From assembly GCA_946965045.2 (NCBI GenBank), contig OX337241.1:2785744-2849743 (forward strand): DNA of 64,000 nucleotides, given 5' to 3'. Position 1 is the stretch's first letter, and every line of letters starts with the position of its first letter. The notes under the pieces are model-generated. The model did not search any database, was not told the origin of the DNA, and was given only the letters and a program-made list of their open reading frames with translations. Below, piece by piece: positions 10,990 through 21,315 of this stretch. This stretch comes from Epithemia pelagica. Its lineage: Eukaryota > Bacillariophyta > Bacillariophyceae > Surirellales > Surirellaceae. The translations under genes and the position numbers were made by a program.

Positions 10990-11450
10990 CTTTGCCCTGT
11001 CATGATTTGTCCCCGTCTTGGCCTCGTGTTGTTACTATGGTAATAAAAACTACATTTTTTTATTTTTTGCAGAAGGATAGTTTCTGCCTCTAGTTTCCCT
11101 CTAGCTAAAAGGATGTGAAATCCAATTTGTGAGCAAGAGTTCGTCGAATGACAGACGAAACACTCCTCAGAGAGAAGGTCAGGACTCAAAAAAAAATTCG
11201 CTCGATGGGGAGTTCGACGTCACAAAATGTCACCTTCTACATATGCCCCGTCCCTGAGAAGTTGGACGAATTGTCCCTGAGAAACTGGTCTAGCCTGAAC
11301 CTCATATTTTTTGAGAGTACGACAGCGCAAGAAGTCAAACACCAGTGGTAAGAACTCACACCCGAGTTACAGAGGATTGGAACGAGCGACATGGGAACAT
11401 CTCTTGATGCCTAACACTAGTTCATACGTTTCCACCAGGAAGTAGAAAGG
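10990..11450. other. Intergenic, no supported gene
   Basis: Contains the recombinase 3' end and the promoter of the next gene. The phrase gtccctgagaa occurs twice (about 11250 and 11272), and a gacgtcac motif lies near 11217. Confidence 0.4.
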
Positions 11451-13016
11451 ATGAAGTACGGACTTGCGGTTTTCTCTTGCACGTTGGCCCTCCTCTTGGG
11501 TGACAACGGTTTTATTCGGGCCGATTCGGATCTCCCGGAAGAAAATCTTCAGGAATGCATTGATCCTTCCGACTTTGATCCAGAGCGAGATTACTTTCCT
11601 CACAAGGTTACGGTAGAAGTGGCAGAACACTTTAGTGTTGAATATTTCAAGCACTTCAAGATTGTCCGTAATGTGGAGGACGATCAAACCTACGTGTTGG
11701 TCCAATGCGGTGCACCGCATCCGGATCCCCCCATTGCTGGCGCCGCCTTTGTCTTGGATGTACCCTTGACTTCCGTGGCCTTGCAGTATTCCACCATGGA
11801 AGCCTTTTTTGAAGTCTTGGGGAACCGACGTACCGTACAGGCCATTTTGGGAACTTCGTATTCCACTTCTTTGTGCATGAAGGATTTGATTGCCTCGGGC
11901 AACATTGTGGAATTGAACGACATGTTGGCTTCGCTTGATGCTGGCTACGTCAACCAAAAGGGTCTGTTGGCCAATTCGCCCAACCTCGAAGCACCCTTTT
12001 CCAGTGACACCTTGGTTGGCTTTGTGGGCCGTACGCCCTGGAACCAAAAGACCTATCCTTTCCCCTTTGTCCGGACGTCGGATACGCTGGAACCCAGTCT
12101 ACAAGGGCTGTTTGAAACGACCAAGTTCTACGCCACGTTTCTCAACAAGGAAGCCCGTGCGAACGAGGTGTGGGATCAAGTTCAAACCCGTTTGGACTGT
12201 GTCCAGACCAATGCGGAAACAGTGGCTGTGGAACGCAAGTTAAACTTTGGAGAAGAATCCAAGACGATTTTGTGGGCAACCTATTCCCGGTTTTGCGGTG
12301 GTGTATGGGATGTGGCCCGGAGTGGTCCCTTTTATTACAATGACTTTGCGGAAGTGTGTTCCACGACCTTGCTGACGGCCGAAAACGGTGGAACGGTGGA
12401 CGTGCCAACCTGCAGCTCGGAACGCAAGTTCATGACCACGGCCGAATTTGTGGAATTTGGCAAAAATGCCGACGTGTGGATCTATCCCGGAGCTTCCTCC
12501 GTCCCTCTCAACGATGCGGAAATTTTTACGGATGAAATCAAGGCCTCCTTCAAGTCGTTTTTAAATCAAGAAATTTATGATTCCAATGGCAGTGAAGGAT
12601 GGTTTGATCAAGCCTATATTCAACCTGGTACGTATTGGACCACAACGAGCGGAGTAGTATTCCAATCTAGTACCCATTTGGAATGTTGTGGTACTCACGT
12701 CTCGCGACTCTTGAATTGTTTTGTACCCCTTTTTTTGACAGATGTCTTGATTGAAGATTTTTGTGACTTGGCTGGTACCTTGAAATTGTCCAATGGACAA
12801 CAAGAGTATCAACGCAAATGGTTTCGCAATGTCTTTACCTTGGATGCCGAAACACCCAATCCCACCTGTCCAGAATTGGGAGGGATTGATGCGCCTCGAG
12901 ATACCACCGGAAGTGATTGCAATGTGCACTCGGCTGCTGTTACTACAAGGGATGTCACCACGGTGATGGGAGGAATCGTGGCAGTCTTGTCGGCGTGGAT
13001 CATCAACAGTGTGTAG
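11451..13016 (+). CDS. Secreted siderophore/iron-complex-binding-like protein
   Basis: An ATG at 11451 starts a clear signal peptide (MKYGLAVFSCTLALLLG). The body, with phrases such as YFPHKVTVEVAEHFSVEY, YVLVQCGAPHP and DVPLTSVALQYSTM, resembles bacterial ABC-type Fe3+-siderophore/cobalamin substrate-binding proteins, the family from which diatom ferrichrome-binding proteins such as FBP1 derive. The C-terminus is hydrophobic (TVMGGIVAVLSAWIINSV), suggesting a GPI or tail anchor that would hold the binding domain on the outer cell surface. An intron at 12628-12741 (gtacgt ... ttgacag, 114 nt) is proposed because splicing joins QP to DVLIEDF cleanly; being a multiple of three with no stop, it also reads through. 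Spliced product about 483 aa. Iron uptake is inferred from the family. Confidence 0.68.
   Translation: MKYGLAVFSCTLALLLGDNGFIRADSDLPEENLQECIDPSDFDPERDYFPHKVTVEVAEHFSVEYFKHFKIVRNVEDDQTYVLVQCGAPHPDPPIAGAAFVLDVPLTSVALQYSTMEAFFEVLGNRRTVQAILGTSYSTSLCMKDLIASGNIVELNDMLASLDAGYVNQKGLLANSPNLEAPFSSDTLVGFVGRTPWNQKTYPFPFVRTSDTLEPSLQGLFETTKFYATFLNKEARANEVWDQVQTRLDCVQTNAETVAVERKLNFGEESKTILWATYSRFCGGVWDVARSGPFYYNDFAEVCSTTLLTAENGGTVDVPTCSSERKFMTTAEFVEFGKNADVWIYPGASSVPLNDAEIFTDEIKASFKSFLNQEIYDSNGSEGWFDQAYIQPGTYWTTTSGVVFQSSTHLECCGTHVSRLLNCFVPLFLTDVLIEDFCDLAGTLKLSNGQQEYQRKWFRNVFTLDAETPNPTCPELGGIDAPRDTTGSDCNVHSAAVTTRDVTTVMGGIVAVLSAWIINSV
12628..12741 (+). other. Frame-neutral intron within the binding-protein gene
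   Basis: Donor gtacgt and acceptor tttttttgacag bound 114 nt (38 codons) without an in-frame stop. The translated intron (start GTYWTTTSGVVFQSS) does not look like the flanking protein, and removing it in phase 1 gives a smooth junction. Retention would insert 38 residues. Confidence 0.7.
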
Positions 13017-13173
13017 TCCGAAAACCAAAGAGAACCACACACAACCACGGAGATAACAATAGCAGGCACACAAGGAAGAAGAGGGTTTCCTCTCTCTAGT
13101 AGTAGAGATTATGCATTAGACTAGTGCGTTCTAATTCTTGAGCGCGCCGTTTTGCGAACCATTCTTTTTCGTG

Positions 13174-14208
13174 TTACAATCGTTTGAGAGATTTCTTCTT
13201 GTGCAATTTGGTGGCACCATTCCCCGTCCCCGACGACTTGCTCAAGTTACTACTCGTCTTTTTCTTGTAATGATTGTCACTGTTGCGCAAGGGTGGATTG
13301 TTCAAGGTCGTCGTGGAAGATGATGTCGTGTTGGTGTTGGTGCTATTGGTATCAGTGTTGTTGTTGTTGTACGACAATTTGGAGGCGGAATGGGACGATT
13401 TGGGACTGCAATCGGTATTTTGATCGCCACCATCCACGACAATCGCCAAAGGATCAGTTCCATCCGTCGTCGTGGAAGCATGGGTGGTGGTATTGGTATG
13501 ATTCTTGATCGAGGTGGACAAGGGTTCTTCGCTTGTTCCCTCCGAGGAGGAGGAGTCTACAGAAGTTGTTGCCGCCGAATGGCCCAAGACATTGTAGGTT
13601 CGTCCATGAACTTGTGCCATGAGTTTGGCTCGTTTGGCATATTCATGATAACTTTCCATGAATAATTTGCCCGCTTCGTCATTGAGACTGGATTCGGGAA
13701 AGGGCACAATCAAGAGACATCGAATGACGGCCAAGACATGGGCCAAGGTCGTTTCGGCCGTCCAATCCTTTTTGAGGGTATTGACACAAATGGCTCCGGT
13801 TTGCGGATCGACATTGGGATGATAGAGTTTGGTGACAAAGTACCCTCGGGGTGGTGCGGCCGGAAAGTCACTGGTAAAGGCCAATTTCAAGACAAAAAAG
13901 CGTCCTTCGTACGGTGTTTCCGTCGGTCCTTGCATTTCACACAAAATTTGTTCCAAATTGGTCGTTGTGGCCGTGGCGGCCGCTGCAGCAGCTGCGGCCG
14001 ACGTGGACAAGGAGGAGGACGACGACGATTGCGACTCACTTGTAGTAGTAGTTTCCCCATCGACAATCAACCGGACCCCTTCGGGTGGACTCTTGTGCAA
14101 ATTGCGCAATTCGCGAGCTACACGAGCCAAGGTTCGAGGAGGCAAGTTTTCCGAAGAACTGCTCGTGGTCGAACTGTATTGACGATAGAGGGATCGTGCC
14201 GAACTCAT
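13174..14208 (-). CDS. UBE2S: UBE2S-type ubiquitin-conjugating enzyme E2 (APC/C partner)
   Basis: Single-exon 344-aa protein. The UBC fold covers about residues 20-200 with an inserted Ser/Ala low-complexity loop (about 52-82). The core reads FVTKLYHPNVDPQTGAICVNTLKKDW with HPN and the catalytic Cys in ICVN, then AVIRCLLIVPFPESSLNDEAG, closely like animal UBE2S. After the core comes a long Ser/Thr/Asn-rich tail ending in a basic stretch, HKKKSLKRL. Human UBE2S ends LRRL, the tail that docks on the anaphase-promoting complex and lets the enzyme extend K11-linked chains; here LKRL is in the same terminal position. The role in mitotic exit is inferred from that match. The gene is convergent with the binding-protein gene, about 155 bp apart. 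Confidence 0.85.
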   Translation of the reverse strand: MSSARSLYRQYSSTTSSSSENLPPRTLARVARELRNLHKSPPEGVRLIVDGETTTTSESQSSSSSSLSTSAAAAAAAATATTTNLEQILCEMQGPTETPYEGRFFVLKLAFTSDFPAAPPRGYFVTKLYHPNVDPQTGAICVNTLKKDWTAETTLAHVLAVIRCLLIVPFPESSLNDEAGKLFMESYHEYAKRAKLMAQVHGRTYNVLGHSAATTSVDSSSSEGTSEEPLSTSIKNHTNTTTHASTTTDGTDPLAIVVDGGDQNTDCSPKSSHSASKLSYNNNNTDTNSTNTNTTSSSTTTLNNPPLRNSDNHYKKKTSSNLSKSSGTGNGATKLHKKKSLKRL

Positions 14209-15872
14209 ATTGTGCCGCAGAAACAGGAGAAGAATGAACCGTCAATCGAACCAAGTCGTAGAATATAGCAAGAGTTGTTCTTGTTGTCGTTCGTAACGGT
14301 GAAGACTGTCTTTTTGCTTCCACGAAACGAGCAATCCACAGGAAGCGGTTGTCAGTTGGCTCTGAGGATAGTCAATGGACAAATGGTGTCCAATCCACTC
14401 TCGTTGTTGTCAATTCTTCCTTTTGTGGTTTCTGTGTTGCACCTTGCTTGTTGGGGGACGTTTGGGAAGAGAAACAATCACACCACAAACGACGATCACG
14501 TGAACCACTTTGTACCACCCAAAGAGGCTTGCGCGTTCCAATCCACAAGAGAGAGATGTACTGCACAACAAATATAGACAAGGCAGTGTTCTTGTGTATG
14601 GTTTGATGAGGCTTGTTGGTTGTTTGCGATTCAGGAAGATGTCGCTCTCTCTTTTTTTCTTCCTCTCCGTCTTGCGTGTGTGTTGTGTGGCTGGTTTCTA
14701 CAGAGTGTAGAGAAAGGATGTTCAGTAGATAGCGGAGTGAAAGGGGGACCGACCAAATTTACTGTGGGGAGGATAATATTTAGTGTGGAGAGAGGTACAC
14801 TCACAATGTCTATTCCTAAACTTTCGAGCGTTCAAGACTGATAAAATGAATAATATATATAAAAAAATATTCAGTACCGGACGCTGGGATTATGTCCAAT
14901 GTCTCTCTCACTATTGGGTCGGCGTTCTCGATGGACCGCCCGACGCGCATCTGTCGAGGCTTCGCCAAAGGACCCCAGAGCCGATTCAACGCACGATCCA
15001 GGCAAGATGCGGACCGGCGTTCTTGTGCACCTCTCCAGTCCTGTCTCCTGCCTCACATTTTTTCTGTTTGGTTGATTCTATCGAGAATCGAGACCACCAC
15101 GGGTGTAGAGCGATGCCATGTTGGCCCTCCACCAATACACACCTGACGACCAGCAGTGTCTGGCATGGCGTATTTCTATTGAGCTAGAGGACTCTGTGTG
15201 TTGCTGAGTACGAATGGAGGGACCAGTTTCTTGTGCCTATGGACCGTGTTTGGCACGACTGAATCATGGCGCAACTCCTCGTTTGGACTGTGAGTCGTTC
15301 TTTGGCGGTACCCTCCAACCCAAACAGAATCTTTGACACGATGCACTGCTTACTATCATGCTATACAGTCCAACGGTTTTGTCCCGACCAAGGAGCAGCA
15401 CATGTCGAATGAGGACATGGATCCAAATGATGCAAAATATACTGGTAGAGAGAATGAGGAGGAAGCCAAGCACTCTGCAGCCATTGGACCGACCCACACA
15501 CAATAAAAGGCAAAATTGTTACCCAGGAAAAAACTGGTGAAAGTACCACGGAGGAAAACTCCCTCAAGTGACACAAGCTCCGAGAGGTCACAATTCACAA
15601 TCACACATTCTAGTACAGCAGCAACAACAACACCAAAACGCATAGTTGCCGAGAAACACAATTCTGTGTGGCAGATACGAAAATGACAATCCAACAGACA
15701 ATCCTGGACACGTGACACTCTCGGTCGCTCGATCTGTGAAAGTTTTATGAACTATGCTCTAGGTACTAGTTACCGGTTTTCTACAAGTATTGGTACAAAA
15801 AAGAAATGAGGATTCCTCGAAATCTTTGAAGGGGTCAACCCACTAGCAAGCAAGCAAACAAGACTGTGTCGG
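14209..15872. other. Intergenic, no supported gene
   Basis: Many short ORFs in both orientations, none with a domain or biased composition. It holds the E2 promoter and the 3' side of the DUF6824 gene. Confidence 0.45.
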
Positions 15873-16830
15873 TCATGCCACACGAGACAAGGCGGAGAAG
15901 GAGGCACCACACGACGTCCTAGTCTCCCCCTGTCTGGAACTTGCATCCACCAGACTGTGAATGGCTTCGTCCAGGACGGCAGTCATAATGTCATGATCGG
16001 TCACAATGTGGTCCGTATTCGAAACTGAAGAAGAAGCATCTAGAACGAAGGACTCTGGCGTCGGCCGTTCCAACGACTCATTGGAAGTATACGGGATCAA
16101 GTTACTGAATGAAGAAGGTGTCTTGGCGTTTTTATGGTTGAGGAGCGTTTGAGACAAGGGCTGCGCCATACTGACCGCATCAGTTGACTTCTGGACGCTG
16201 CTCCTACGTCGACGAGGTTTACCGGAATCCGCCGTGCCATTTCGCTTGGCCAAGAGCTCGCGAAGTTGCGAACCCACCTTTTCGCGTGCCACGGCATCCG
16301 AGACTTGAAACCATTCCTTGGTAAATGGATCCTGCACATGATGAACACAAACAGCATTCCAATGTGATTAGGACAAGACTTAGAGAAATATTCGAATGGA
16401 AATGCCGTACCTGCTTGACAAAGGCTCCTTGACCGTCCCGCACGGCATCGACAATGTGCATGACTAGAAAGGATTTTTCCGTTTTGGTGGTGGCTTCATA
16501 GGCCTCCAGGTTCAAATCACACAAAATGCGGAATCGACGATTGCCCACTGTGACCGTAAACAAGACGAAACCAAATACAGTAAAGTATGCATGTGCGTGA
16601 GAGAACCACTTGTCACCAATTTTCCTAACGACTGTTGGGTGTGTGTGTAAATGGTTCCTACCATGATTGAACGACGTTTTGCCCCGTCCACAAATCACCG
16701 TCCACGGATTGGGTTCAAAGTCAGCCGGTAACAGTCGGGCTTCTGGAACGGGTAAAAAGGATCGAATTTCTTCTCCCACAAAGCGACTCAAGTCGTGGTT
16801 TCGATTGGTCAAGGATCCGCGGTCGACCAT
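15873..16830 (-). CDS. DUF6824-like 'VICGRGK' protein, copy 1
   Basis: Three exons are proposed: 16830-16662, 16547-16411 and 16331-15873, donors GTAGGA and GTACGG, acceptors cacag and tgcag, all in phase, giving 254 aa. The domain runs WTVICGRGKTSFNH, then VGNRRFRILCDLNLEAY, then TKTEKSFLVMHIVDAV, then FTKEWFQVSDAVAREKVG, the order seen in the DUF6824 family that is greatly expanded in diatoms. Both introns fall inside the domain, one directly after the glycine-rich core. A short basic patch (KPRRRRSS) after the domain could be a nuclear-localisation signal; the rest is Ser-rich. The molecular function of the family is not known to me. A similar gene lies about 250 bp upstream in the same orientation. 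Confidence 0.82.
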
Positions 16831-17078
16831 GATGTTGTTTTGTCCTTCTTGACAGTTGTTTGCTTGTAATGGCAAATACACAGTCTAACGACTTTTGGGT
16901 TCATCCCGGGGGACAACAAACCAACTCCATGCCGTTTTTTATACGTGGTGACAGTATCGTGGTGCTTTGGCACAATCATCGTGATCTAGGTGATTGTGAC
17001 CGGGTTCTTTGGTGCGGAAGAGAGACGGTTCTCGCCTTGCGAGTCGGTGATAAGCCCCAGAACATGAAATGACATGGC

Positions 17079-18101
17079 TTAAGTATTTAAGAGCGACCGA
17101 TTGGATAGCCATGCGCGCCTGCCGATCAGATCTTGTGAGATTGATGGTTCGCCCTGTCCTGTTGTGACTGTCAAACTGGTTGTTGTTGTGCTAGCATGCG
17201 ACCAAACTGCCAATGGTTTGGAATCCTGAACATGTTCCGTATCCAGATAGTGCAAGGGCGAAGCCACTGCTTGGCTCGTAGCACGTTGTGGTCGTATATC
17301 GCCGCTCGTGTCGTCGTCCAGCAGTTTCCTAGAGGATGACGAAACGGAGGAGGATCGTTTGCGAGAAGAAGTTTGTTTGGAGAGACTGGTAGTTCCGACA
17401 TATTGTTGTTGTTGTTGTTGTTGTTGGTTTTTGAGTCGAATATCGCGAAATTGTTGTCCCAACTTTTCCCGTGCCACTACATCGCTCACTTGGAACCATT
17501 CCGTCGTATAGGGATCCTACCAAAAAACAACAACAACACCAACAACAAATATCATGAGTTGGAACGACGCCTCACTCTAGACGACAACAACAAATCCGAC
17601 AAGAGACATACCTGTTTGACAAAGGCCCCCTGTCCTTCTTGGACGGCATGCAAAATTTCCGTCACAATCAGCGACTTTTCCGTCTTGGTACTGGCCCGTT
17701 CATAGCGTTCCTGATGCGCTTCACAGAGAATCCGAAAACGGGCTGCTGACTGTGCGTCGTCATTGTTCGATACCGCGCACGACGAGACAAAAAAAGACAC
17801 GAGAAAAATACAGTGCAAGGGATGAGGAGAACATGACAAATCATAATTCCAGATGCTGAGAAATACGGTACCATACACCATGTAGGAGTGAACGCGACAC
17901 ACAGCCGTACTACTAGTACCCACCATGATTGTAAAAGGCCTTGCCCCGTCCACAAATGACGGTCCATTCATTGGGTTCAAAGTCGGGAGGTAACAAGCGG
18001 GCGCGATCGACGGAGACATGGGCCAATAGGGATTCGTGCACATGAGAAGGAAGATGACCACCTTGCGCCGTTTGGCTGGTCAAGGAGCCTCGATCCACCA
18101 T
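17079..18101 (-). CDS. DUF6824-like 'VICGRGK' protein, copy 2
   Basis: Three exons are proposed: 18101-17924, 17745-17612 and 17516-17079, giving 249 aa. It shares with copy 1 the opening MVDRGSLT, the core WTVICGRGKAFYNH, the second-exon phrase RFRILCEAHQERYERASTKTEKS, and the third-exon WFQVSDVVAREKLG; intron positions and phases are the same, so the pair is a tandem duplication. The exon-2 acceptor is a cagcag tandem (17748-17743), which allows two isoforms differing by one alanine codon. A glutamine run (eight or more) and a Ser-rich basic segment follow the domain. CRE-like motifs lie 360-510 bp upstream. Confidence 0.82.
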
Positions 18102-18888
18102 GGTAGTGCACTTTTTCCTTGTGATTGTGGTTTCAGTTCAATTCGTTGTTGTTGCGGTTGTCTAGAGTGTGTGTGTGTGTGGTGCAAGGGCGTGTGGGAT
18201 GCACACACAATATAGAGTGAGTAATGGTTGGACGAGAGCGATTCATCCTTGCTCTTTTTCCAAAATGTGGCGAACTCTGGTTCGCTTGCCGCGGAAAACG
18301 ATGCCGATCGGGGGTTCGTTCGGCGCTGGATGTGGTTGGGTGCTTTCATCCGAACTCCGAACCGGTTGGGCATAAAAAAAGAGAAGCAGTGACACGTGAC
18401 TCAAAGGAGTCCCGTTTTAGCGGTCGCGCGACTGTCAGTCGCCCGACAGTCATACTGACATGACGTCACAAAATGTCTTCAGTGACGTCACCTTCATCTC
18501 AAACCGCCAGAGGCGATTCGAAATTCGAACCCACGTCCGTCTCCGTGGCACGGGAGTGCTGGTGTCTCTGCAATGTCAACAGTTGCCCTTCTCGTTGGCA
18601 ATGGTTGACGTCATCGTTGGTGAGTGAGACTTGCGCACCTCGATGGCGCACTTTCTCTATTCGATTTGGGGGGACGACACACATTGTTGCATGTCGCAGT
18701 TCCGTTCCAACGTCTCTCCGCAAGCAAAGAATGAGAAATGAGAAGGAGAACGGCCACGGTGCGCAGAAAATTCGCAAATTAGCATTCGCCCTTCACCACC
18801 ACCAACCACCACCACATCGCATCGCAGTGTTCGTTGAATCGGAGTTTTGCCATTTCTCCTCTCATAATCCCTCGGTATAGGTGACCAC
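18102..18888. other. Intergenic, upstream region of DUF6824 copy 2
   Basis: No supported gene; a 135-codon ATG ORF at 18473 has no protein-like composition. The region carries the CRE cluster and an inverted repeat GACTGTCAGTC/GACAGTC near 18430-18452. Confidence 0.45.
18461..18613. promoter_or_regulatory. Three palindromic CRE motifs (TGACGTCA)
   Basis: Perfect TGACGTCA palindromes at 18461-18468, 18483-18490 and 18606-18613. These are full bZIP/CREB-type sites; in diatoms CRE-like TGACGT motifs mediate CO2/cAMP control of some carbon-concentrating genes. They lie upstream of the minus-strand DUF6824 gene starting at 18101. Regulation of that gene is inference from position only. Confidence 0.55.
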
Positions 18889-19998
18889 CTATTAATCGTC
18901 TGCCAGTCGTCCACCGAATTCTTCTCTGGCCTGGTTTTTTTCTTTTTTCATGTCAAAATTTTCTGGCAAAATCAGAAGGAACTCGCCGGCACAACCTGGT
19001 CACATTTCAAATCAGTTTGAGAATGGCCCAGCGTGCATGACCGTTGGTCTTGATTCTTGATTCTTGATGCACAGCCTTCATTCGCCACTCGCCACACTCT
19101 CCAAACACAAACAAACCTCACCCCTCACCCATGCCAATGGCAATGACATGGTTTGTCTGCTTTCATGCGACTCAGGTATGTAAGATGGAAGAGAGGACAG
19201 AACTGCTATTCTGATAAGGACAAGTTTCCCACTCGCCCTTCCCTGCCACTTTTCTTTGCTCCATCTGAGGAATCATTGCGACTGGAATCATTGCGACTCT
19301 TCTCCGTAGTCTTAATGCTTGATTCAGTAAAAGCCCTTTTATTTGATACTCTCTTGTCTCTACATCAAATTCCTATTCTTATTCAATCATAGGGTCAATT
19401 TCAATAGGGCTGGCGATTACTTGCTTTTATTGTGTTCGTCTTCGTTCTATTCCTTCCAGGACATGTCCTTGGCGGGGAAGATAAACTAAGCGAAAGAAAA
19501 GAGTCCATCTTATCAAGCAGTTCATCGAAGGAGATTTTAGGGACAAAGAGAAGCATATCAAAAGGGTTGACAATAAGAATCTCATGGTTTGCCATGTAAA
19601 ACTTTGATTGGAAGTCGTCAATTCGAATGAAGGCCCAATGGCCCCTATGAAAAGAAAATAGTGAAATATCCTACCAATCCTACAGAAGATAAGAGGCAAA
19701 GGAACAACTAACAATGAAAGGTAAGACGCGCTCCTTCGACAACGATTCGTCCGGAGTTCATGCCCCTTGGTCATCATGGTCCGTGTTTTCATCGACCCTC
19801 CAAATTTTGCTCTCACGGTTTTTATGAGACGCTGTCGCTCGCGAGCGTCTGGAATTTGAATCGTGTTGATCAGAGGACGCCCGCCAACCTTCAACTGTCA
19901 CTTTCACGCCGGCCATTCTACATGACGTTTTTGCTTTTGGGAGATTTTGTGGGGGAGAAGGACAGATCTTTCGTGAGCGACTGGCAGACGATTAATAG
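18889..19998. mobile_element. Non-autonomous terminal-inverted-repeat element (MITE-like)
   Basis: A 21-bp sequence beginning CTATTAATCG at 18889-18909 recurs as its exact reverse complement at 19978-19998. Outside it lie GTGACCAC (18881-18888) and GTGGCCAC (19999-20006), one mismatch apart, which can be read as an 8-bp target duplication; because that word is nearly palindromic it could also be part of the inverted repeat. The 1.1-kb interior has no transposase ORF. A non-autonomous hAT-type relative is the best guess. The right end is about 165 bp upstream of the next gene. Confidence 0.6.
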
Positions 19999-20169
19999 GT
20001 GGCCACCGTGTTTGGTACGTGTTGTCCTCAACACGCACCCCAACAGTAGCCTTCTCGTTGCAGCAACGACCACCATTGTCTTGGCACTCTCCGACTTGCT
20101 GCTTGTTGGTCCCAAAAATCCCAGGAAGGACACACACAACTCCCTTTGGTACCATTCATCATCATTATC

Positions 20170-21315
20170 ATGTTGGAGTCTACTACTGCCACAACTACAT
20201 TGGTTTCATCGTTGGACGACGCCTTGGTCTTGGCGGCTGCCACCAGTGACTATTACCACCCCCAGGAAAAGAAGCACCAGCAACAACCAGATTTGCCACT
20301 CATGGACCAGGAAGAAACACCACTGCTACTAGCAGCCCCACAAGGACTGGATCCCATGGCCTTGGCACAAGCCCTCGTACTGGTCTTGGAACAACAAGGT
20401 CGTAGTTTCATGGAAGCACCGCAAGAAGAAGAAACAAAACAAGAAGAAGAAGAACCAATCGCCGACAGTGTTGTTGTGGCCGATGAGCTTTGCACCTCTG
20501 GTGCGTTGGAACCACCACGTCGTCAACCCTTGTCCAGTTGTTTGGTACAGTCCGACTTGGTTCGTCCGAGTCGTCGACAATCACTCCAACGTCGGGTCCA
20601 CCTCAACGAATCGGCCAATGAATATCATGCCGGACAAGCCTACTGGACCAAGGAGGAATTGGCCGACGTCTGTTGGTATCAAGCAGACGATTATCAGGCC
20701 TTTCGACGGCATCGACAAGCCACGGTCCAAGCCCTGCGACGAGTCGATCTGCAACATCAGGCCACAACCACCAATCGATGGAATGAAGAGACTCAAAACC
20801 AGGACGGGCCATCCGCACAACGGTCGTCCGTGTCCTATCCCCAAGCCTTGGAAGCCGTCTACGATGAGTATTGTACCAATAGCAATCCTGCCATGACGGG
20901 GTGGAATCAACCAGCACACGGCGAACAACAACAAGACGATTATTTGACAATGGCCACCAGTGTCTCGGCCACATGCCTCCAATCCATGCATACATGGATT
21001 GCCGAAACGGCCTGGGATCGATTGGGCTTGGAAAAATCACTCGTGAGCAGTTTGAATCAAGATCGACGCGAACGACGATTGGAATTGGTCGAAACGGTCT
21101 TGGACTTGCAAGAAGATGGCTGCGGCATGAATGACGCTGACCATGATGATGCCGCCGTGTTTTTGGCCCACGCCTGTCAAGTCATTTCCCGACCCTCGCG
21201 ATTGTTTGCCGTTCAATTGGCCGTGGCACAACATGCGGCCATGGACGAGCAGGACGCGCCAACCACCACGGCCATGGGCCGCGTCCCAATGGTCTACCGC
21301 CATGCCGTGTTGTAG
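20170..21315 (+). CDS. Diatom 'WY' family protein, copy 1
   Basis: First ATG at 20170; 381 aa, no intron. Thr/Gln/Glu-rich N-terminus, then RRVHLNESANEYHAGQAYW, CWYQADDYQAFRRH, AWDRLGLEKSLVSSL with a following basic RRERR, and ISRPSRLFAVQLAVAQHAA. The same ordered motifs (WY-x3-[DE]-[DE]-[YF], GLE followed by basic residues, IS-x-PS-[RK]-[VL]) occur in three other genes of this window. I do not know a named domain or function; no signal peptide or membrane span is visible. This copy lacks the spaced RFD/VRF phrase seen before the WY motif in copies 2 and 4. Confidence 0.7.
   Translation: MLESTTATTTLVSSLDDALVLAAATSDYYHPQEKKHQQQPDLPLMDQEETPLLLAAPQGLDPMALAQALVLVLEQQGRSFMEAPQEEETKQEEEEPIADSVVVADELCTSGALEPPRRQPLSSCLVQSDLVRPSRRQSLQRRVHLNESANEYHAGQAYWTKEELADVCWYQADDYQAFRRHRQATVQALRRVDLQHQATTTNRWNEETQNQDGPSAQRSSVSYPQALEAVYDEYCTNSNPAMTGWNQPAHGEQQQDDYLTMATSVSATCLQSMHTWIAETAWDRLGLEKSLVSSLNQDRRERRLELVETVLDLQEDGCGMNDADHDDAAVFLAHACQVISRPSRLFAVQLAVAQHAAMDEQDAPTTTAMGRVPMVYRHAVL

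Noticed and set aside
18473-18880. 135-codon ATG ORF between DUF6824 copy 2 and the MITE-like element
   Set aside because: Composition is not protein-like, it overlaps the CRE cluster and has no family features.
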